Source: Oerskovia jenensis (GTDB taxonomy: Bacteria > Actinomycetota > Actinomycetes > Actinomycetales > Cellulomonadaceae). Taken from it: a stretch of DNA of 64,000 bases. A program made the position numbers and the translations under genes. The notes below the pieces were generated by a model. That model did no database searches, had not been told where the DNA came from, and worked only from the letters and a program-made list of their open reading frames with translations. Numbering within the stretch: the first letter of the stretch is position 1; every line of letters begins with the position of its first letter. Positions 7,969 to 17,119 of this stretch are shown piece after piece. The DNA is taken from assembly GCF_016907235.1 (NCBI RefSeq), contig NZ_JAFBBO010000001.1, positions 2,852,001-2,916,000 of the forward strand. The letters are read 5' to 3'.

Positions 7969-9414
7969 ATGTCCGTCCCCGCAGGTCCCACCCCGCAGGT
8001 CACGACCACCACGCTCGCGCCGTCGTCGGGGTCACCGCAGGCCCCGGCGGCCTCGTCCGGAGGGGCACCCGCCGCGGTCCGGTCCCGTCGCCGTGGCCGC
8101 TGGATCGAGCACTGGGACCCCGAGGACCCCACGTTCTGGCGCGACGGTGGCCGCCAGGTCGCCACCCGCAACCTGTGGATCTCGGTGTTCGCCGAGTTCC
8201 TCGGGTTCGCGGTGTGGGCCCTGTGGTCGATCGTCGTGCCGCAGCTCGGCGCGGCGGGCTTCGCCTACACCGTGGACCAGCAGTTCTGGCTCATCGCCGT
8301 CCCGAGCCTCGTGGGCGCGACCCTGCGCATCCCGTACACGTTCGCGGTGCCGCTGTTCGGCGGACGCAACTGGACGATCGTGTCCGCGCTCCTGCTCCTG
8401 GTGCCCACCGTCTCGCTCGCGGTCGTGGTGCAGGACCCGGAGAAGCCCTTCGGCGTGATGCTGCTCGTCGCGGCGCTCGCCGGGGTCGGCGGCGGCAACT
8501 TCGCGTCCTCCATGGCCAACATCTCGTTCTTCTACCCCGAGAAGGAGAAGGGCAAGGCGCTCGGGCTCAATGCCGCGGGCGGCAACCTCGGGACCGCAGC
8601 GGTCCAGCTCGCGGTGCCGCTCGTGATCGTGACGCGGGCGGGCATCGCCCTGGAGCGAGCGGGGCTCATGATGATCCCGTTCGTGCTGCTCGCGGCGTTC
8701 CTCGCGTGGCGCTTCATGGACAACCTGTCGCACGCCACGGCCGACGTGCGGTCGTTCGCCGCGGCTGCCCGCAACCGGCACACGTGGATCATCTCGTTCC
8801 TCTACATCGGGACGTTCGGGTCGTTCATCGGCTACTCGGGCGCCTTCCCGACGCTGCTCAAGAACCAGTTCCCCGAGGTCACGCTCTCGATCGCGTTCCT
8901 CGGGGCGCTCGTGGGGTCGGTGTCCCGACCGCTCGGCGGGATCGTCGCCGACAGGGTCGGCGGGGCGCGTGTGACGATCGCGGCGTTCGTCGTCATGGCC
9001 GTCGGCGCGTTCGGCGCGATCCAGGCGCTCGGGTCGCACTCGTTCGGGCCGTTCTTCGGCTCGTTCCTGCTGCTGTTCGTCGCGACGGGCATCGGCAACG
9101 GTGCGACCTACCGCATGATCCCCGCGGTCTTCGCGGCGTCGGGGGAGGCAACGGCGAAGGGCCTGCCCGACGACGAGCGCGCCGCCCACCGCCTCCGGGT
9201 CCGCAAGGCGGCTGCAGGGTGCATCGGGATCGCGGGGGCCGTGGGGGCGTTCGGCGGGTTCCTCATCCCCCGCGGCTTCGCGGTCTCGAACGATCTCGCG
9301 GGGTCGCTCGTCCCGGCGCTGTGGATCTTCATCGGCGTGTACGCCGTCATGGCCGTCGTGACGTGGGCCGTCTACCAGCGCCGAGGTGCGTCGCTGGCCT
9401 CGGCGGGGGTCTGA
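7969..9414 (+). CDS. narK: Nitrate/nitrite MFS transporter NarK
   Basis: A 481-residue major facilitator with about 12 membrane helices after a roughly 55-residue polar N-terminus. The start of the core, WDPEDPTFWRDGG, and the nitrate-signature region GVGGGNFASSMANISFFYP followed by EKEKGKALGLNAAGGNLG are characteristic of the NarK/NasA family; a second glycine-rich signature is GTGIGNGATYRMIP (read here as ATGIGNGATYRM) near residue 375. It imports nitrate for the assimilation enzymes encoded next. ATG at 7969 follows AGGAGGCGAC. An in-frame GTG at 7918 is less likely. A GlnR-like box upstream suggests nitrogen control. The nasC start is 3 bp after the stop. Confidence 0.92.
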   Translation: MSVPAGPTPQVTTTTLAPSSGSPQAPAASSGGAPAAVRSRRRGRWIEHWDPEDPTFWRDGGRQVATRNLWISVFAEFLGFAVWALWSIVVPQLGAAGFAYTVDQQFWLIAVPSLVGATLRIPYTFAVPLFGGRNWTIVSALLLLVPTVSLAVVVQDPEKPFGVMLLVAALAGVGGGNFASSMANISFFYPEKEKGKALGLNAAGGNLGTAAVQLAVPLVIVTRAGIALERAGLMMIPFVLLAAFLAWRFMDNLSHATADVRSFAAAARNRHTWIISFLYIGTFGSFIGYSGAFPTLLKNQFPEVTLSIAFLGALVGSVSRPLGGIVADRVGGARVTIAAFVVMAVGAFGAIQALGSHSFGPFFGSFLLLFVATGIGNGATYRMIPAVFAASGEATAKGLPDDERAAHRLRVRKAAAGCIGIAGAVGAFGGFLIPRGFAVSNDLAGSLVPALWIFIGVYAVMAVVTWAVYQRRGASLASAGV

Positions 9415-9416
9415 GC

Positions 9417-11804
9417 GTGGCCGCCGCCGCCCGGCCGGCCCACGCCCAGGGCGTGCCCGACCGCGCCGGGCGAGCGGCGCCGTCGGGCAGGGACACGCAC
9501 TGCCCCTACTGCGCGCTGCAGTGCGGCATGACGCTCACGCCCGCGCAGGACCGTGGGCCCGACGGCGGAGCCTCACCTCGCGTGGTCGTCGCACCGCGCG
9601 AGTTCCCCACCAACAAGGGCGGGCTGTGCCAGAAGGGCTGGACCAGCGCGAGCCTGCTCACGGCGAGCGACCGGCTCACGGTCCCGCTCGTGCGCGACCG
9701 CACGGTCGACGCGTCGGGCGTCGTGACGCGCGGCGAGCTGCGGCCCGCGACGTGGGACGAGGCGCTCGGCCGGGTCGCCGACGCGATCACGGCGATCCAG
9801 GCCGAATCGGGGCGCGACGCGGTCGCGATCTTCGGCGGCGGGGGGCTCACCAACGAGAAGGCGTACGCGCTGGGCAAGCTCGCCCGGACCGTGCTGCGCA
9901 CCGCGAACATCGACTACAACGGGCGCTTCTGCATGGCGAGCGCTGCTGCCGGGGCGAACCGGGCGTTCGGCGCGGACCGCGGTCTGCCGTTCCCGCTCGC
10001 CGACCTCGCCGGGGCCGGCGCCGTGCTGCTGCTCGGCTCGAACCTTGCCGAGACCATGCCGCCCTCGGTCCAGCACCTCGCGGGCGTGCGTGAGCGCGGC
10101 GGTCTCGTGGTCGTGGACCCTCGGCGCACGGCGACCGCCGCGCTCACGGGACCGCGCGAGGGTCCGCCGCAGGGCATCCAACTGCAGCCCGTGCCGGGCA
10201 CCGACCTCGTGGTGCTGCTCGCGCTCCTGCACGTCGTGTGGGCCGAGGGCCTCGCCGACGACGAGTACCTCGCAGCGCGCGTGTCCGGGGTCGAGGACGT
10301 GCGGCGAGCGGTCGCGGCCTGGTGGCCCGAGCGGGCCGAGACCGTGTGCGGCGTCCCGGCCGACGACCTCCGCCGGGTCGCTCGGCTGCTCGCCGCGGCC
10401 TCACCCGTGCGCGGCGGGCGCGGGGCGTTCGTCCTCACGGGCCGGGGCGTCGAGCAGTCGACCCAGGGGACCGCGACCGTCACCGCGGCGATCAACCTCG
10501 CGCTCGCGCTGGGCCTGCCCGGCCGGACCGGGTCCGGGTACGGCGCGATCACCGGGCAGGGCAACGGGCAGGGCGGGCGTGAGCACGGGCAGAAGGCCGA
10601 CCAGCTCCCCGGCTACCGCAAGATCGACGACCCGGCCGCGCGCGCCCACGTCGCTGCGGTGTGGGGTGTGGACCCGGACTCGCTGCCCGGCCCGGGCAGG
10701 CCCGCGGTCGAGCTGCTGCGCTCGCTCGGGACGCCGGGCGGGCCGCGGGCACTGCTCGTGCACGGGTCGAACGTGCTGGTCAGCGCCCCGGACGCGACGC
10801 GCGTCGCGGAGCGGCTCGACGCGCTCGACCTGCTCGTGGTGTGCGACCTGGTGCCGTCCGAGACCGCGCTGCGCGCCGACGTCGTGCTGCCCGTGACGCA
10901 GTGGGCCGAGGAGGAGGGGACCATGACGTCGCTCGAGGGGCGCGTGATCCGCCGACGGCAGGCCGTGACGCCGCCGGGAGACGTGCGGTCCGAGCTGTGG
11001 GTCTTCGCCGAGCTCGCGCGCAGACTGGGCTCGGCCGTGCCCTTCCCGCTCGACCCGGCCGAGGTGTTCGACGAGCTGGCCCGGGCCTCGGCGGGCGGCG
11101 TCGCGGACTACTCGGGGCTCAGTCACGCGCGGCTCGACACCGACGAGGCCGCGGGCGGTCCGGGGCTCTACTGGCCCGTGCCGGCGGTGCCCGCTGGCTT
11201 GTCAGAACCAGCGAGTGCCATGGCCCACGCTGGTTCTGACAACCCGGGCGGGGGAGAGGCGCACCCCGGCACCCCGCGACTGTTCCTCGAGCGCTTCCAC
11301 ACCTCTGACGGGCGCGCGCGCATGGTCGCGGTCGACCACGTCGGCCCCAGCGACGACCTGCGGCCCGACGCCCCGGTCTACCTCGTGACGGGTCGCGTCC
11401 TGCAGCACTACCAGTCGGGCGCGCAGACGCGCCGCGTCGCCGACCTCGACCGGATCGTGCCCGGTCCGTTCGTCGAGATGCACCCGATCCTCGGGTTCCG
11501 TCTGGGAATCCGCGACGGCGACCCGGTGCGGCTCACGTCGGCTCGGGGCGACGTCCGGGCGCCCGCGCGGTGGAGCGACGACATCCGCACCGACACGGTG
11601 TTCATGCCCTTCCACTGGAGCGGCGCGGGCAGCGTCAACCGCATCACGACCGACGCGACCGACCCGATCTCCGGGATGCCCGAGTTCAAGGTCTGCGCGG
11701 TCGCGGTCGAGCCGGACCTGGACGGCGGCGCGGGCGCGGGCGCGGATGGCGATGGCGCGGGCGCCGGCCGGGCGCTCGAGCGCTCCGAGGAGGTGGTCGC
11801 GTGA
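9417..11804 (+). CDS. nasC: Assimilatory nitrate reductase, catalytic (molybdopterin) subunit
   Basis: A 795-residue molybdopterin oxidoreductase. The N-terminal 4Fe-4S site is CPYCALQC plus GGLC (Cys 29, 32, 36 and about 71). The Mo-bisMGD body follows with AIFGGGGLTNEKAY, LGSNLAETMPP, and TGQGNGQGGREHGQKADQLPG-type motifs. The C-terminal dinucleotide-binding domain begins near residue 610 (VYLVTGRVLQHYQSG...PFVEMHP). It reduces nitrate to nitrite in the cytosol using electrons from the NasB-like partner. At residue about 595, between the catalytic body and the C-terminal domain, a PAL-A palindrome is read in frame. A Gly/Ala-rich tail precedes the stop. GTG start at 9417, 3 bp after narK; its stop overlaps the next GTG. 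Confidence 0.9.
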   Translation: MAAAARPAHAQGVPDRAGRAAPSGRDTHCPYCALQCGMTLTPAQDRGPDGGASPRVVVAPREFPTNKGGLCQKGWTSASLLTASDRLTVPLVRDRTVDASGVVTRGELRPATWDEALGRVADAITAIQAESGRDAVAIFGGGGLTNEKAYALGKLARTVLRTANIDYNGRFCMASAAAGANRAFGADRGLPFPLADLAGAGAVLLLGSNLAETMPPSVQHLAGVRERGGLVVVDPRRTATAALTGPREGPPQGIQLQPVPGTDLVVLLALLHVVWAEGLADDEYLAARVSGVEDVRRAVAAWWPERAETVCGVPADDLRRVARLLAAASPVRGGRGAFVLTGRGVEQSTQGTATVTAAINLALALGLPGRTGSGYGAITGQGNGQGGREHGQKADQLPGYRKIDDPAARAHVAAVWGVDPDSLPGPGRPAVELLRSLGTPGGPRALLVHGSNVLVSAPDATRVAERLDALDLLVVCDLVPSETALRADVVLPVTQWAEEEGTMTSLEGRVIRRRQAVTPPGDVRSELWVFAELARRLGSAVPFPLDPAEVFDELARASAGGVADYSGLSHARLDTDEAAGGPGLYWPVPAVPAGLSEPASAMAHAGSDNPGGGEAHPGTPRLFLERFHTSDGRARMVAVDHVGPSDDLRPDAPVYLVTGRVLQHYQSGAQTRRVADLDRIVPGPFVEMHPILGFRLGIRDGDPVRLTSARGDVRAPARWSDDIRTDTVFMPFHWSGAGSVNRITTDATDPISGMPEFKVCAVAVEPDLDGGAGAGADGDGAGAGRALERSEEVVA
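11199..11242. repeat. PAL-A palindrome, copy 1 (inside nasC)
   Basis: A 44-bp palindrome with arms TGTCAGAACCAGCG / CGCTGGTTCTGACA and a mostly paired centre around CCATGG (19 of 21 positions pair in the 42-bp core). It is read in frame as LSEPASAMAHAGSDN within nasC, at the boundary of two domains. Confidence 0.9.
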
Positions 11805-13768
11805 CCGACACCGCCGAGATGTCAGAACCAGCGTGGGCCATGGGTCACGCTGGTTCTGACACCTTGTTCCGGGTCGTCGTCGTGGGCGACGGGATGGTCG
11901 GGTCGCGGTTCGTGGCTGACCTGCTCGCGAGCGTCGGACCGGGCCGGGAGCACCGCGCCCGGGCCCTGCGCGTCACCGTGCTCGGCGACGAGGGGTACGA
12001 GCCGTACAACCGTGTCCTGCTGAGCGAGGTCGTCGCGGGCCGGGCCGACATCGGTGCGCTGACCCTGCCCTCGGCCGACGACGAGCGCGTCGAGGTCCAC
12101 CGCGGTGCGCCCGCGATCGCGATCGACCGCGCCTCGCGCACCGTGCTCACGAGCGACGGGGCCTTCCCGTACGACGCCGTGGTGCTCGCGACCGGCTCGG
12201 CCGCGCGCATCCCGGACGTCCCGGGCCTGCGCGCGGGGCCCGGTGGGTCGCTGCCGGCCGGGGTGCACGCCCTGCGCACGTTCGACGACGCGCGCGAGAT
12301 CGTCGCCGCGACCGCCAACGCGCGCTCCGCCGTCGTGATCGGTGCGGGGGTCCTGGGGCTCGAGGTCGCGTGCGGCCTGGCCCGGCGCGGGCTCGCGGTG
12401 ACCGTGGTGCACGGTGGCGCGAGCCCCATGGACCGGCAGCTCGGCCCGGACGCGGGCCTCGCCGCCCTGCGCACGCTCGCCGAGCTCGGGATCACGGTGC
12501 GCACCGGGACGCGCACGCGCGAGGTCGTGGTGCGCGGCGTCGGCGGCGGGGGTGCGGTGGTTGCGGGCCTCGTCCTCGTGCCCGACGGCGGACGCTCACC
12601 TCGTGCGACCGGCGCACCCGGGGCGGGCGGCACGGGAGGGCCACCTGCCGCGGACCCGTCCGGACCGGCCGACGAGATCCCGGCCGACCTGCTCGTGCTC
12701 GCGTGCGGGACGGTGCCCGAGGCGACCCTCGCCCGGACCGCGGGCCTGACGGTGGACCGGGGAGTCGTCGTCGGGCAGGGACTGGCGAGCCCCGACGACC
12801 CGGACGTCCACGCGATCGGTGACTGCGCGCAGCCGCCCGAGGGAGGGACGGGGCTGATCGCGCAGGGGTGGGAGCAGTCGCGGCGGCTCGCGGCGCGGCT
12901 CGCCCTGCGGATATCCGCGAGGGGACCGGGGGGCGCGTCGGGGCGTTCTGGGCCCGACCCCGAGGGGGCCAGGACGCGCCCCCGCGTCCGGTTCGTCGAC
13001 GAGGACCGGCCCAGCATGGCGCTGCGGATCGCGCTCGGCGTCGAACGGAGCGCGTGGGGTCCACCGAGCCGTGGCCCCCGCGAGATACGGCCAGCTGGGG
13101 TCCACGGCGCCGCAGGACCCCCGCTGGCCGCATCTCGGGACCACCCGCGTGTCGGTGCGGCGAGGTCGTCGTCCGGAGTCGTACCGACCGAGGCGCCGCC
13201 CGCGCCGAACCCCGCACCCACGGACGTCGTGCGTCTCAAGGCCGCGGGCCTGGACGTCGTCGCGATGGGGGTCTGCGGGTCGCGGCGTCCCCACGACCCC
13301 ACCCACCGCACGCTCCGCCTGACCGACCCCGACGCGGGACGCCACGTCGAGGTCGTGGTCGCGGGAGGGTTCCTCGTCGGGGCGACCGTCGTCGGAGCCG
13401 CGCAGGTGGGCGCCGACCTCGCCGCGACCTACACGCGCCGCGTCCCCGTGCCCGCGGACCCGGCCCACCTCCTGCTGCGACCCGTCGCGCAGGCCGCGGC
13501 TCCGGCGTCGGACCCCACGCACATGCCCGACCGGACCACGGTCTGCAGCTGCAACGGCGTGACCAAGGGCGACATCGTCGCGAGCTGGCGAGAAGGTGCC
13601 CGCAGCACCACGGACATCGCACGCGCGACGCGTGCGACGACCGGGTGCGGCGGGTGCAAGGACGTCGTGTGCGGGATCGCCGACTGGTTGCGGCGAGCAG
13701 ACCCGGAGCAGGAGGGCCCCGCGCCCGCGCATCCCACGGCCCCCGAACCCGCCGGCGTGCCCCGCTGA
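11801..13768 (+). CDS. nasB: Assimilatory nitrate reductase electron-transfer subunit (FAD/NAD(P)H plus BFD [2Fe-2S])
   Basis: A 655-residue flavoprotein. An FAD Rossmann motif VVVVGDGMVGSRF is near residue 25 and an NAD(P)H motif VVIGAGVLGLEVACGL near 180. A second FAD contact is HAIGDCAQP near 331. The C-terminal BFD-type 2Fe-2S domain has CSCNGV and CGGCKDVVC near 585-625. The siroheme domain of NirB is absent, so it resembles NasB-type subunits that feed NasC. Two oddities: a PAL-A palindrome forms residues 7-20, immediately after the start, and residues about 377-446 are a Pro/Gly/Arg-rich insert built from three successive palindromes. GTG start overlaps the nasC stop (GTGA). Confidence 0.82.
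   Translation: MTDTAEMSEPAWAMGHAGSDTLFRVVVVGDGMVGSRFVADLLASVGPGREHRARALRVTVLGDEGYEPYNRVLLSEVVAGRADIGALTLPSADDERVEVHRGAPAIAIDRASRTVLTSDGAFPYDAVVLATGSAARIPDVPGLRAGPGGSLPAGVHALRTFDDAREIVAATANARSAVVIGAGVLGLEVACGLARRGLAVTVVHGGASPMDRQLGPDAGLAALRTLAELGITVRTGTRTREVVVRGVGGGGAVVAGLVLVPDGGRSPRATGAPGAGGTGGPPAADPSGPADEIPADLLVLACGTVPEATLARTAGLTVDRGVVVGQGLASPDDPDVHAIGDCAQPPEGGTGLIAQGWEQSRRLAARLALRISARGPGGASGRSGPDPEGARTRPRVRFVDEDRPSMALRIALGVERSAWGPPSRGPREIRPAGVHGAAGPPLAASRDHPRVGAARSSSGVVPTEAPPAPNPAPTDVVRLKAAGLDVVAMGVCGSRRPHDPTHRTLRLTDPDAGRHVEVVVAGGFLVGATVVGAAQVGADLAATYTRRVPVPADPAHLLLRPVAQAAAPASDPTHMPDRTTVCSCNGVTKGDIVASWREGARSTTDIARATRATTGCGGCKDVVCGIADWLRRADPEQEGPAPAHPTAPEPAGVPR
11820..11861. repeat. PAL-A palindrome, copy 2 (N-terminus of nasB)
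   Basis: 42-bp palindrome (19 of 21 positions pair), arms TGTCAGAACCAGCGTG / CACGCTGGTTCTGACA, translated in frame as MSEPAWAMGHAGSDT just before the FAD-binding strand of NasB. Confidence 0.9.
12929..13137. repeat. Cluster of three different palindromes forming a linker inside nasB
   Basis: Three inverted repeats sit in a row within one open frame: 12929-12983 (11-bp arms GGGGGCGCGTC), 13056-13079 (9-bp arms, one mismatch) and 13081-13137 (23-bp arms CGAGATACGGCCAGC..., two to three mismatches, 11-base loop). They code for a Pro/Gly/Arg-rich stretch with no recognisable fold, between the NAD(P)H/FAD body and the C-terminal part of NasB. Confidence 0.75.
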
Positions 13769-13842
13769 CAGGGCTCCCGGGGCGGCGCCGGCAGGCCGCG
13801 CGCGCGTTCTCACGCGCCGCCCCCGGCGCGCGTGAGAAGAAC

Positions 13843-13880
13843 GTTACGGCCGGGCAAAGGGGCGGGAGCGGCGCGGAAAC
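13843..13880 (+). promoter_or_regulatory. Candidate GlnR box before nirB
   Basis: GTTAC-N6-GCAAA-N6-GGAGC-N6-GAAAC, four half-sites with exact 6-bp spacers, first and last fully matching the GlnR pattern. It lies about 70 bp before the nirB start in the 181-bp gap after nasB, so nirB probably has its own nitrogen-controlled promoter. Confidence 0.6.
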
Positions 13881-13949
13881 GGCGCGTCCCTAGTGTCCGG
13901 AGCAGCAGCCGCTTCCCGGACACCCGGACCGCACCCCCCAGGAGCCCCC

Positions 13950-16652
13950 GTGACCGCATCATCGAGCTCTCCCCGTCACCTCGTGGTCGTCGGCGGCGGC
14001 ATGGTCGCCCAGCGTCTCGTCGAGGCGTTGCGCGCCCGTGACACCGCCGGCGGGTGGCGGGTCACCGTCTTCGCCGAGGAACCCCGCTACCCGTACGACC
14101 GCGTCGCGCTCACCTCCTACTTCTCGGCGCGCGACCCCGAGGAGCTCACCCTCGGCGACCCGGCGCTGTGGGACGACCCGCTCGTGCGCCTGGTCCGCGA
14201 CTGCCGCGTCGACTCGATCGACCGCGAGGCCCGCCAGGTCACCGACCGCCTGGGCCGGGTCCACGACTACGACGAGCTCGTGCTCGCGACGGGCTCGGAC
14301 GCCGCGCGCCCCCCGATCCCGGGCAACGATCTGCCGGGCGTCTTCGTGTACCGCACGATCGACGACGTCGCGGCCCTGCGCGGGTGGGTCGAGGCCAAGC
14401 GCGAGGAGCGGGCCGGGACCTCGTACGACCGCCCGGTGCGCGGCGCCGTCATCGGCGGCGGGCTCCTGGGGCTCGAGGCCGCGGGAGCGCTCACGGCGCT
14501 CGGCGCCCAGGCGACCGTCGTCCAGTTCGGGACGCACCTCATGGACGCGCAGATCGACCTGGGCGGTGGGCAGGCGCTCGGTCGCCTCATCAACGACAGG
14601 GGCATCGCGGTGCGCGTGAGCACCGCGACCCAGCAGATGCGGCCCGCGCGCGCCACGGGTCACGTGGGCCGCCTCGACTTCGTGGACGGCGGGCGGCTCG
14701 ACGTCGACGTGGTCGTCCTGGCGACGGGCGTCCGGCCCCGCGACGAGCTGGCCCGGGCGGCGGGCCTCCCGGTCGGCGAGCGCGGGGGAGCGGTCGTCGA
14801 CCTGTCGTGCCGCACGCCGGACCCGCACGTGTGGGCGGTCGGCGAGGTCGCGTGCATCGAGGGCAGGTGCCTGGGGCTCGTGGCCCCGGGGTACGCGATG
14901 GCCGAGGTCGTCGTGGACCGGTTGCTGGGGGGCGAGGCGACGTTCCCCGGTGCGGACACCGCGACCAGGCTCAAGCTGCGCGGCGTGGACGTCGCGAGCT
15001 TCGGCGACGCGTTCGCGCGCACCGAGGGCGCCATGGAGCTCGTCTGGGCGGACCCCGTCGCGGGCGTCTACAAGAAGCTCGTCCTGTCCGACGACGCGCG
15101 CACGCTCCTGGGTGGCGTGTTCGTGGGCGACGCGACGCCGTACGCGGCCCTGCGGCCCATGCTGGGGCGCGAGCTGCCGGGCGACCCCGGGGCGTTCCTC
15201 CTGCCCGAGGGCGCCGCGGGCGGCGGCGCGGCGGGGCTCGAGCTGCCCGACGACGCCACGGTCTGCTCGTGCAACAACGTCACCGCGGGGACGGTCCGCG
15301 GTGCCGTGACCGAGCACGCGTGCACAGACGTCGCCGCGGTCAAGTCGTGCACCAAGGCCGGCACGAGCTGCGGTTCGTGCCTCCCGCTCGTCAAGAAGCT
15401 CACGACGACCGAGCTCGAGAAGGCCGGCATCGAGGTCTCGAACGCGCTGTGCGAGCACTTCGAGCTCTCGCGGTCGCAGCTCTTCGACGCGGTCCGCGTC
15501 GCGGACCTGCACACGTTCAGCGAGATCATCGCGCGGTTCGGTCGAGTCCCGGAGGTCGTCCCCGACGGGACGCCCGGCGCGCCCGCCCTGCCCGACGGCG
15601 TCGCCCCGGCCGGGCTCCCGGCCGCAGGTCCCGGTCGTGGGTGCGACATCTGCAAGCCGGTCGTGGCGTCGATCCTGGCCTCGTTGGGCAACGGTCACAT
15701 CCTGACGGGCGAGCAGGCCGCGCTCCAGGACACCAACGACCACGTCATGGCGAACATGCAGAAGGACGGCACCTACTCGGTGGTCCCGCGCATCCCGGGC
15801 GGGGAGATCACGCCCGAGGGGTTGCTCGTGATCGGGCAGGTCGCGAAGGACTTCGGGCTCTACACCAAGATCACGGGCGGCCAGCGGATCGACATGTTCG
15901 GGGCGCGGATCGAGCAGCTCCCGCTGATCTGGCGCCGCCTGGTCGACGCGGGCATGGAGTCGGGGCAGGCGTACGGGAAGTCGCTGCGGACCGTGAAGTC
16001 GTGCGTCGGGTCGACGTGGTGCCGGTTCGGGGTGCAGGACTCGGTGGGCATGGCCGTGCGTCTCGAGCTGCGGTACCGCGGCCTGCGGTCGCCGCACAAG
16101 ATCAAGCTCGGCGTCTCGGGCTGCGCGCGCGAGTGCGCCGAGGCGCGCGGCAAGGACGTCGGGGTCATCGCGACCGACAAGGGCTGGAACGTGTACGTGG
16201 GTGGCAACGGCGGCTTCACTCCCCGGCACGCGCGGCTCCTCGCGGAGGACCTCGACGACGAGGCGCTGATCAGGACGATCGACCGCTTCCTCCTGTACTA
16301 CGTCCGCACCGCCGACCGGCTCCAGCGCACGTCGGTGTGGGTCGACGAGGTCGAGGGCGGCCTCGACGGGATCCGCGCGGTGATCCTCGACGACTCGCTG
16401 GGCATCGCGGCGGACCTCGACGCCGCGATGGCGCTCCACGTGGACGCGTACGAGGACGAGTGGCGTGCGGTCCTGGAGGACCCCGAGAAGCTCAGGCGGT
16501 TCGGGTCGTTCGTCAACGCGCCCACGACGGCGGACCCGGACCTCGCGTACGTGGCCGAGCGCGGGCAGCCCCGCCCGGCGACGACCGCGGAGCGTGCGGG
16601 CGCCGCGGGCGCGGTACTGATCGCCGGGACGACGCTGGAGGTACGGGCATGA
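13950..16652 (+). CDS. nirB: Assimilatory nitrite reductase [NAD(P)H], large subunit
   Basis: A 900-residue NirB. Domains in order: FAD-binding (VVVGGGMVAQRL near residue 12), NAD(P)H-binding (AVIGGGLLGLEAAGAL near 170), a BFD-like 2Fe-2S domain (CSCNNV ... KSCTKAGTSCGSC near 438-475), nitrite/sulfite reductase ferredoxin-like half domain near 590-650, and the 4Fe-4S/siroheme domain with SCVGSTWCRFG near 685 and GVSGCARECAEARGKD near 720. It reduces nitrite to ammonium in the cytosol with NirD. GTG start at 13950 follows AGGAG; an upstream in-frame ATG/GTG region lacks a ribosome site. Stop overlaps nirD (ATGA). Confidence 0.94.
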   Translation: MTASSSSPRHLVVVGGGMVAQRLVEALRARDTAGGWRVTVFAEEPRYPYDRVALTSYFSARDPEELTLGDPALWDDPLVRLVRDCRVDSIDREARQVTDRLGRVHDYDELVLATGSDAARPPIPGNDLPGVFVYRTIDDVAALRGWVEAKREERAGTSYDRPVRGAVIGGGLLGLEAAGALTALGAQATVVQFGTHLMDAQIDLGGGQALGRLINDRGIAVRVSTATQQMRPARATGHVGRLDFVDGGRLDVDVVVLATGVRPRDELARAAGLPVGERGGAVVDLSCRTPDPHVWAVGEVACIEGRCLGLVAPGYAMAEVVVDRLLGGEATFPGADTATRLKLRGVDVASFGDAFARTEGAMELVWADPVAGVYKKLVLSDDARTLLGGVFVGDATPYAALRPMLGRELPGDPGAFLLPEGAAGGGAAGLELPDDATVCSCNNVTAGTVRGAVTEHACTDVAAVKSCTKAGTSCGSCLPLVKKLTTTELEKAGIEVSNALCEHFELSRSQLFDAVRVADLHTFSEIIARFGRVPEVVPDGTPGAPALPDGVAPAGLPAAGPGRGCDICKPVVASILASLGNGHILTGEQAALQDTNDHVMANMQKDGTYSVVPRIPGGEITPEGLLVIGQVAKDFGLYTKITGGQRIDMFGARIEQLPLIWRRLVDAGMESGQAYGKSLRTVKSCVGSTWCRFGVQDSVGMAVRLELRYRGLRSPHKIKLGVSGCARECAEARGKDVGVIATDKGWNVYVGGNGGFTPRHARLLAEDLDDEALIRTIDRFLLYYVRTADRLQRTSVWVDEVEGGLDGIRAVILDDSLGIAADLDAAMALHVDAYEDEWRAVLEDPEKLRRFGSFVNAPTTADPDLAYVAERGQPRPATTAERAGAAGAVLIAGTTLEVRA

Positions 16653-17119
16653 GCGCGCAGATGACGGGCACGACGGGTACGACGGCCGCACCGGGCCTGA
16701 CGGCTGCGCCGGCTGGCGCGGTGGTGGACGCACAGGCCGTCCCGGTGTGGCAGCCCGTGTGCGGGGTCGCGGACCTCACGGTCGAGCGCGGGGCCGCGGC
16801 GCTCGTCGACGGGAACCAGGTCGCGCTCTTCCGCCTGACCGACGACCGCGTGCTCGCGGTCCAGCAGCTCGACCCGTTCAGCGGCGCGAACGTCATGTCG
16901 CGCGGCATCGTCGGAACGCGCCGTGGGGTGCCGACCGTCGCCTCCCCGATGTACAAGCAGGTCTTCGCGCTCGAGACGGGAGAGTGCCTCGACCCCGTCG
17001 GGTTCCTCCCCGTGCTCGTGGCGGGCCCGGACCTGGCGACGTGGCCGGTCGAGGTGCGCGACGGCGTCGTGCACGTCGCGGTGCCGACCGGCCCCACCCC
17101 GACCGGCCCCACCCCGTGA
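16649..17119 (+). CDS. nirD: Nitrite reductase small subunit NirD
   Basis: A 156-residue NirD with a Rieske-like fold lacking the cluster ligands. The family core runs from WQPVCGVADL near residue 31 through VALFRL, DPFSGANVMSRGIVG, SPMYKQVFALETGECLD to the VEVRDGVVHVAVP end. The N-terminal 30 residues (Thr/Gly/Ala-rich) extend beyond usual NirD length. The C-terminus [11 protein letters not shown] is encoded by a perfect 15-bp tandem duplication at 17086-17115. The ATG overlaps the nirB stop, and the stop overlaps the next GTG. Confidence 0.88.
   Translation: MSAQMTGTTGTTAAPGLTAAPAGAVVDAQAVPVWQPVCGVADLTVERGAAALVDGNQVALFRLTDDRVLAVQQLDPFSGANVMSRGIVGTRRGVPTVASPMYKQVFALETGECLDPVGFLPVLVAGPDLATWPVEVRDGVVHVAVPTGPTPTGPTP
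17086..17115 (+). repeat. 15-bp tandem duplication at the end of nirD
   Basis: Two identical copies of GACCGGCCCCACCCC, in frame, giving the terminal TGPTP repeats of NirD and ending exactly at the GTG of the next gene. Confidence 0.85.

Noticed and set aside
12880-13240. Frameshift or pseudogene in nasB at the low-complexity insert
   Set aside because: The frame stays open and the conserved C-terminal 2Fe-2S domain follows in frame with all cysteines.
13959-16733. Long minus-strand open frame (924 codons) opposite nirB
   Set aside because: Composition is Arg/Ala/Asp/Gly filler without motifs; it is the antisense shadow of nirB in very GC-rich DNA.
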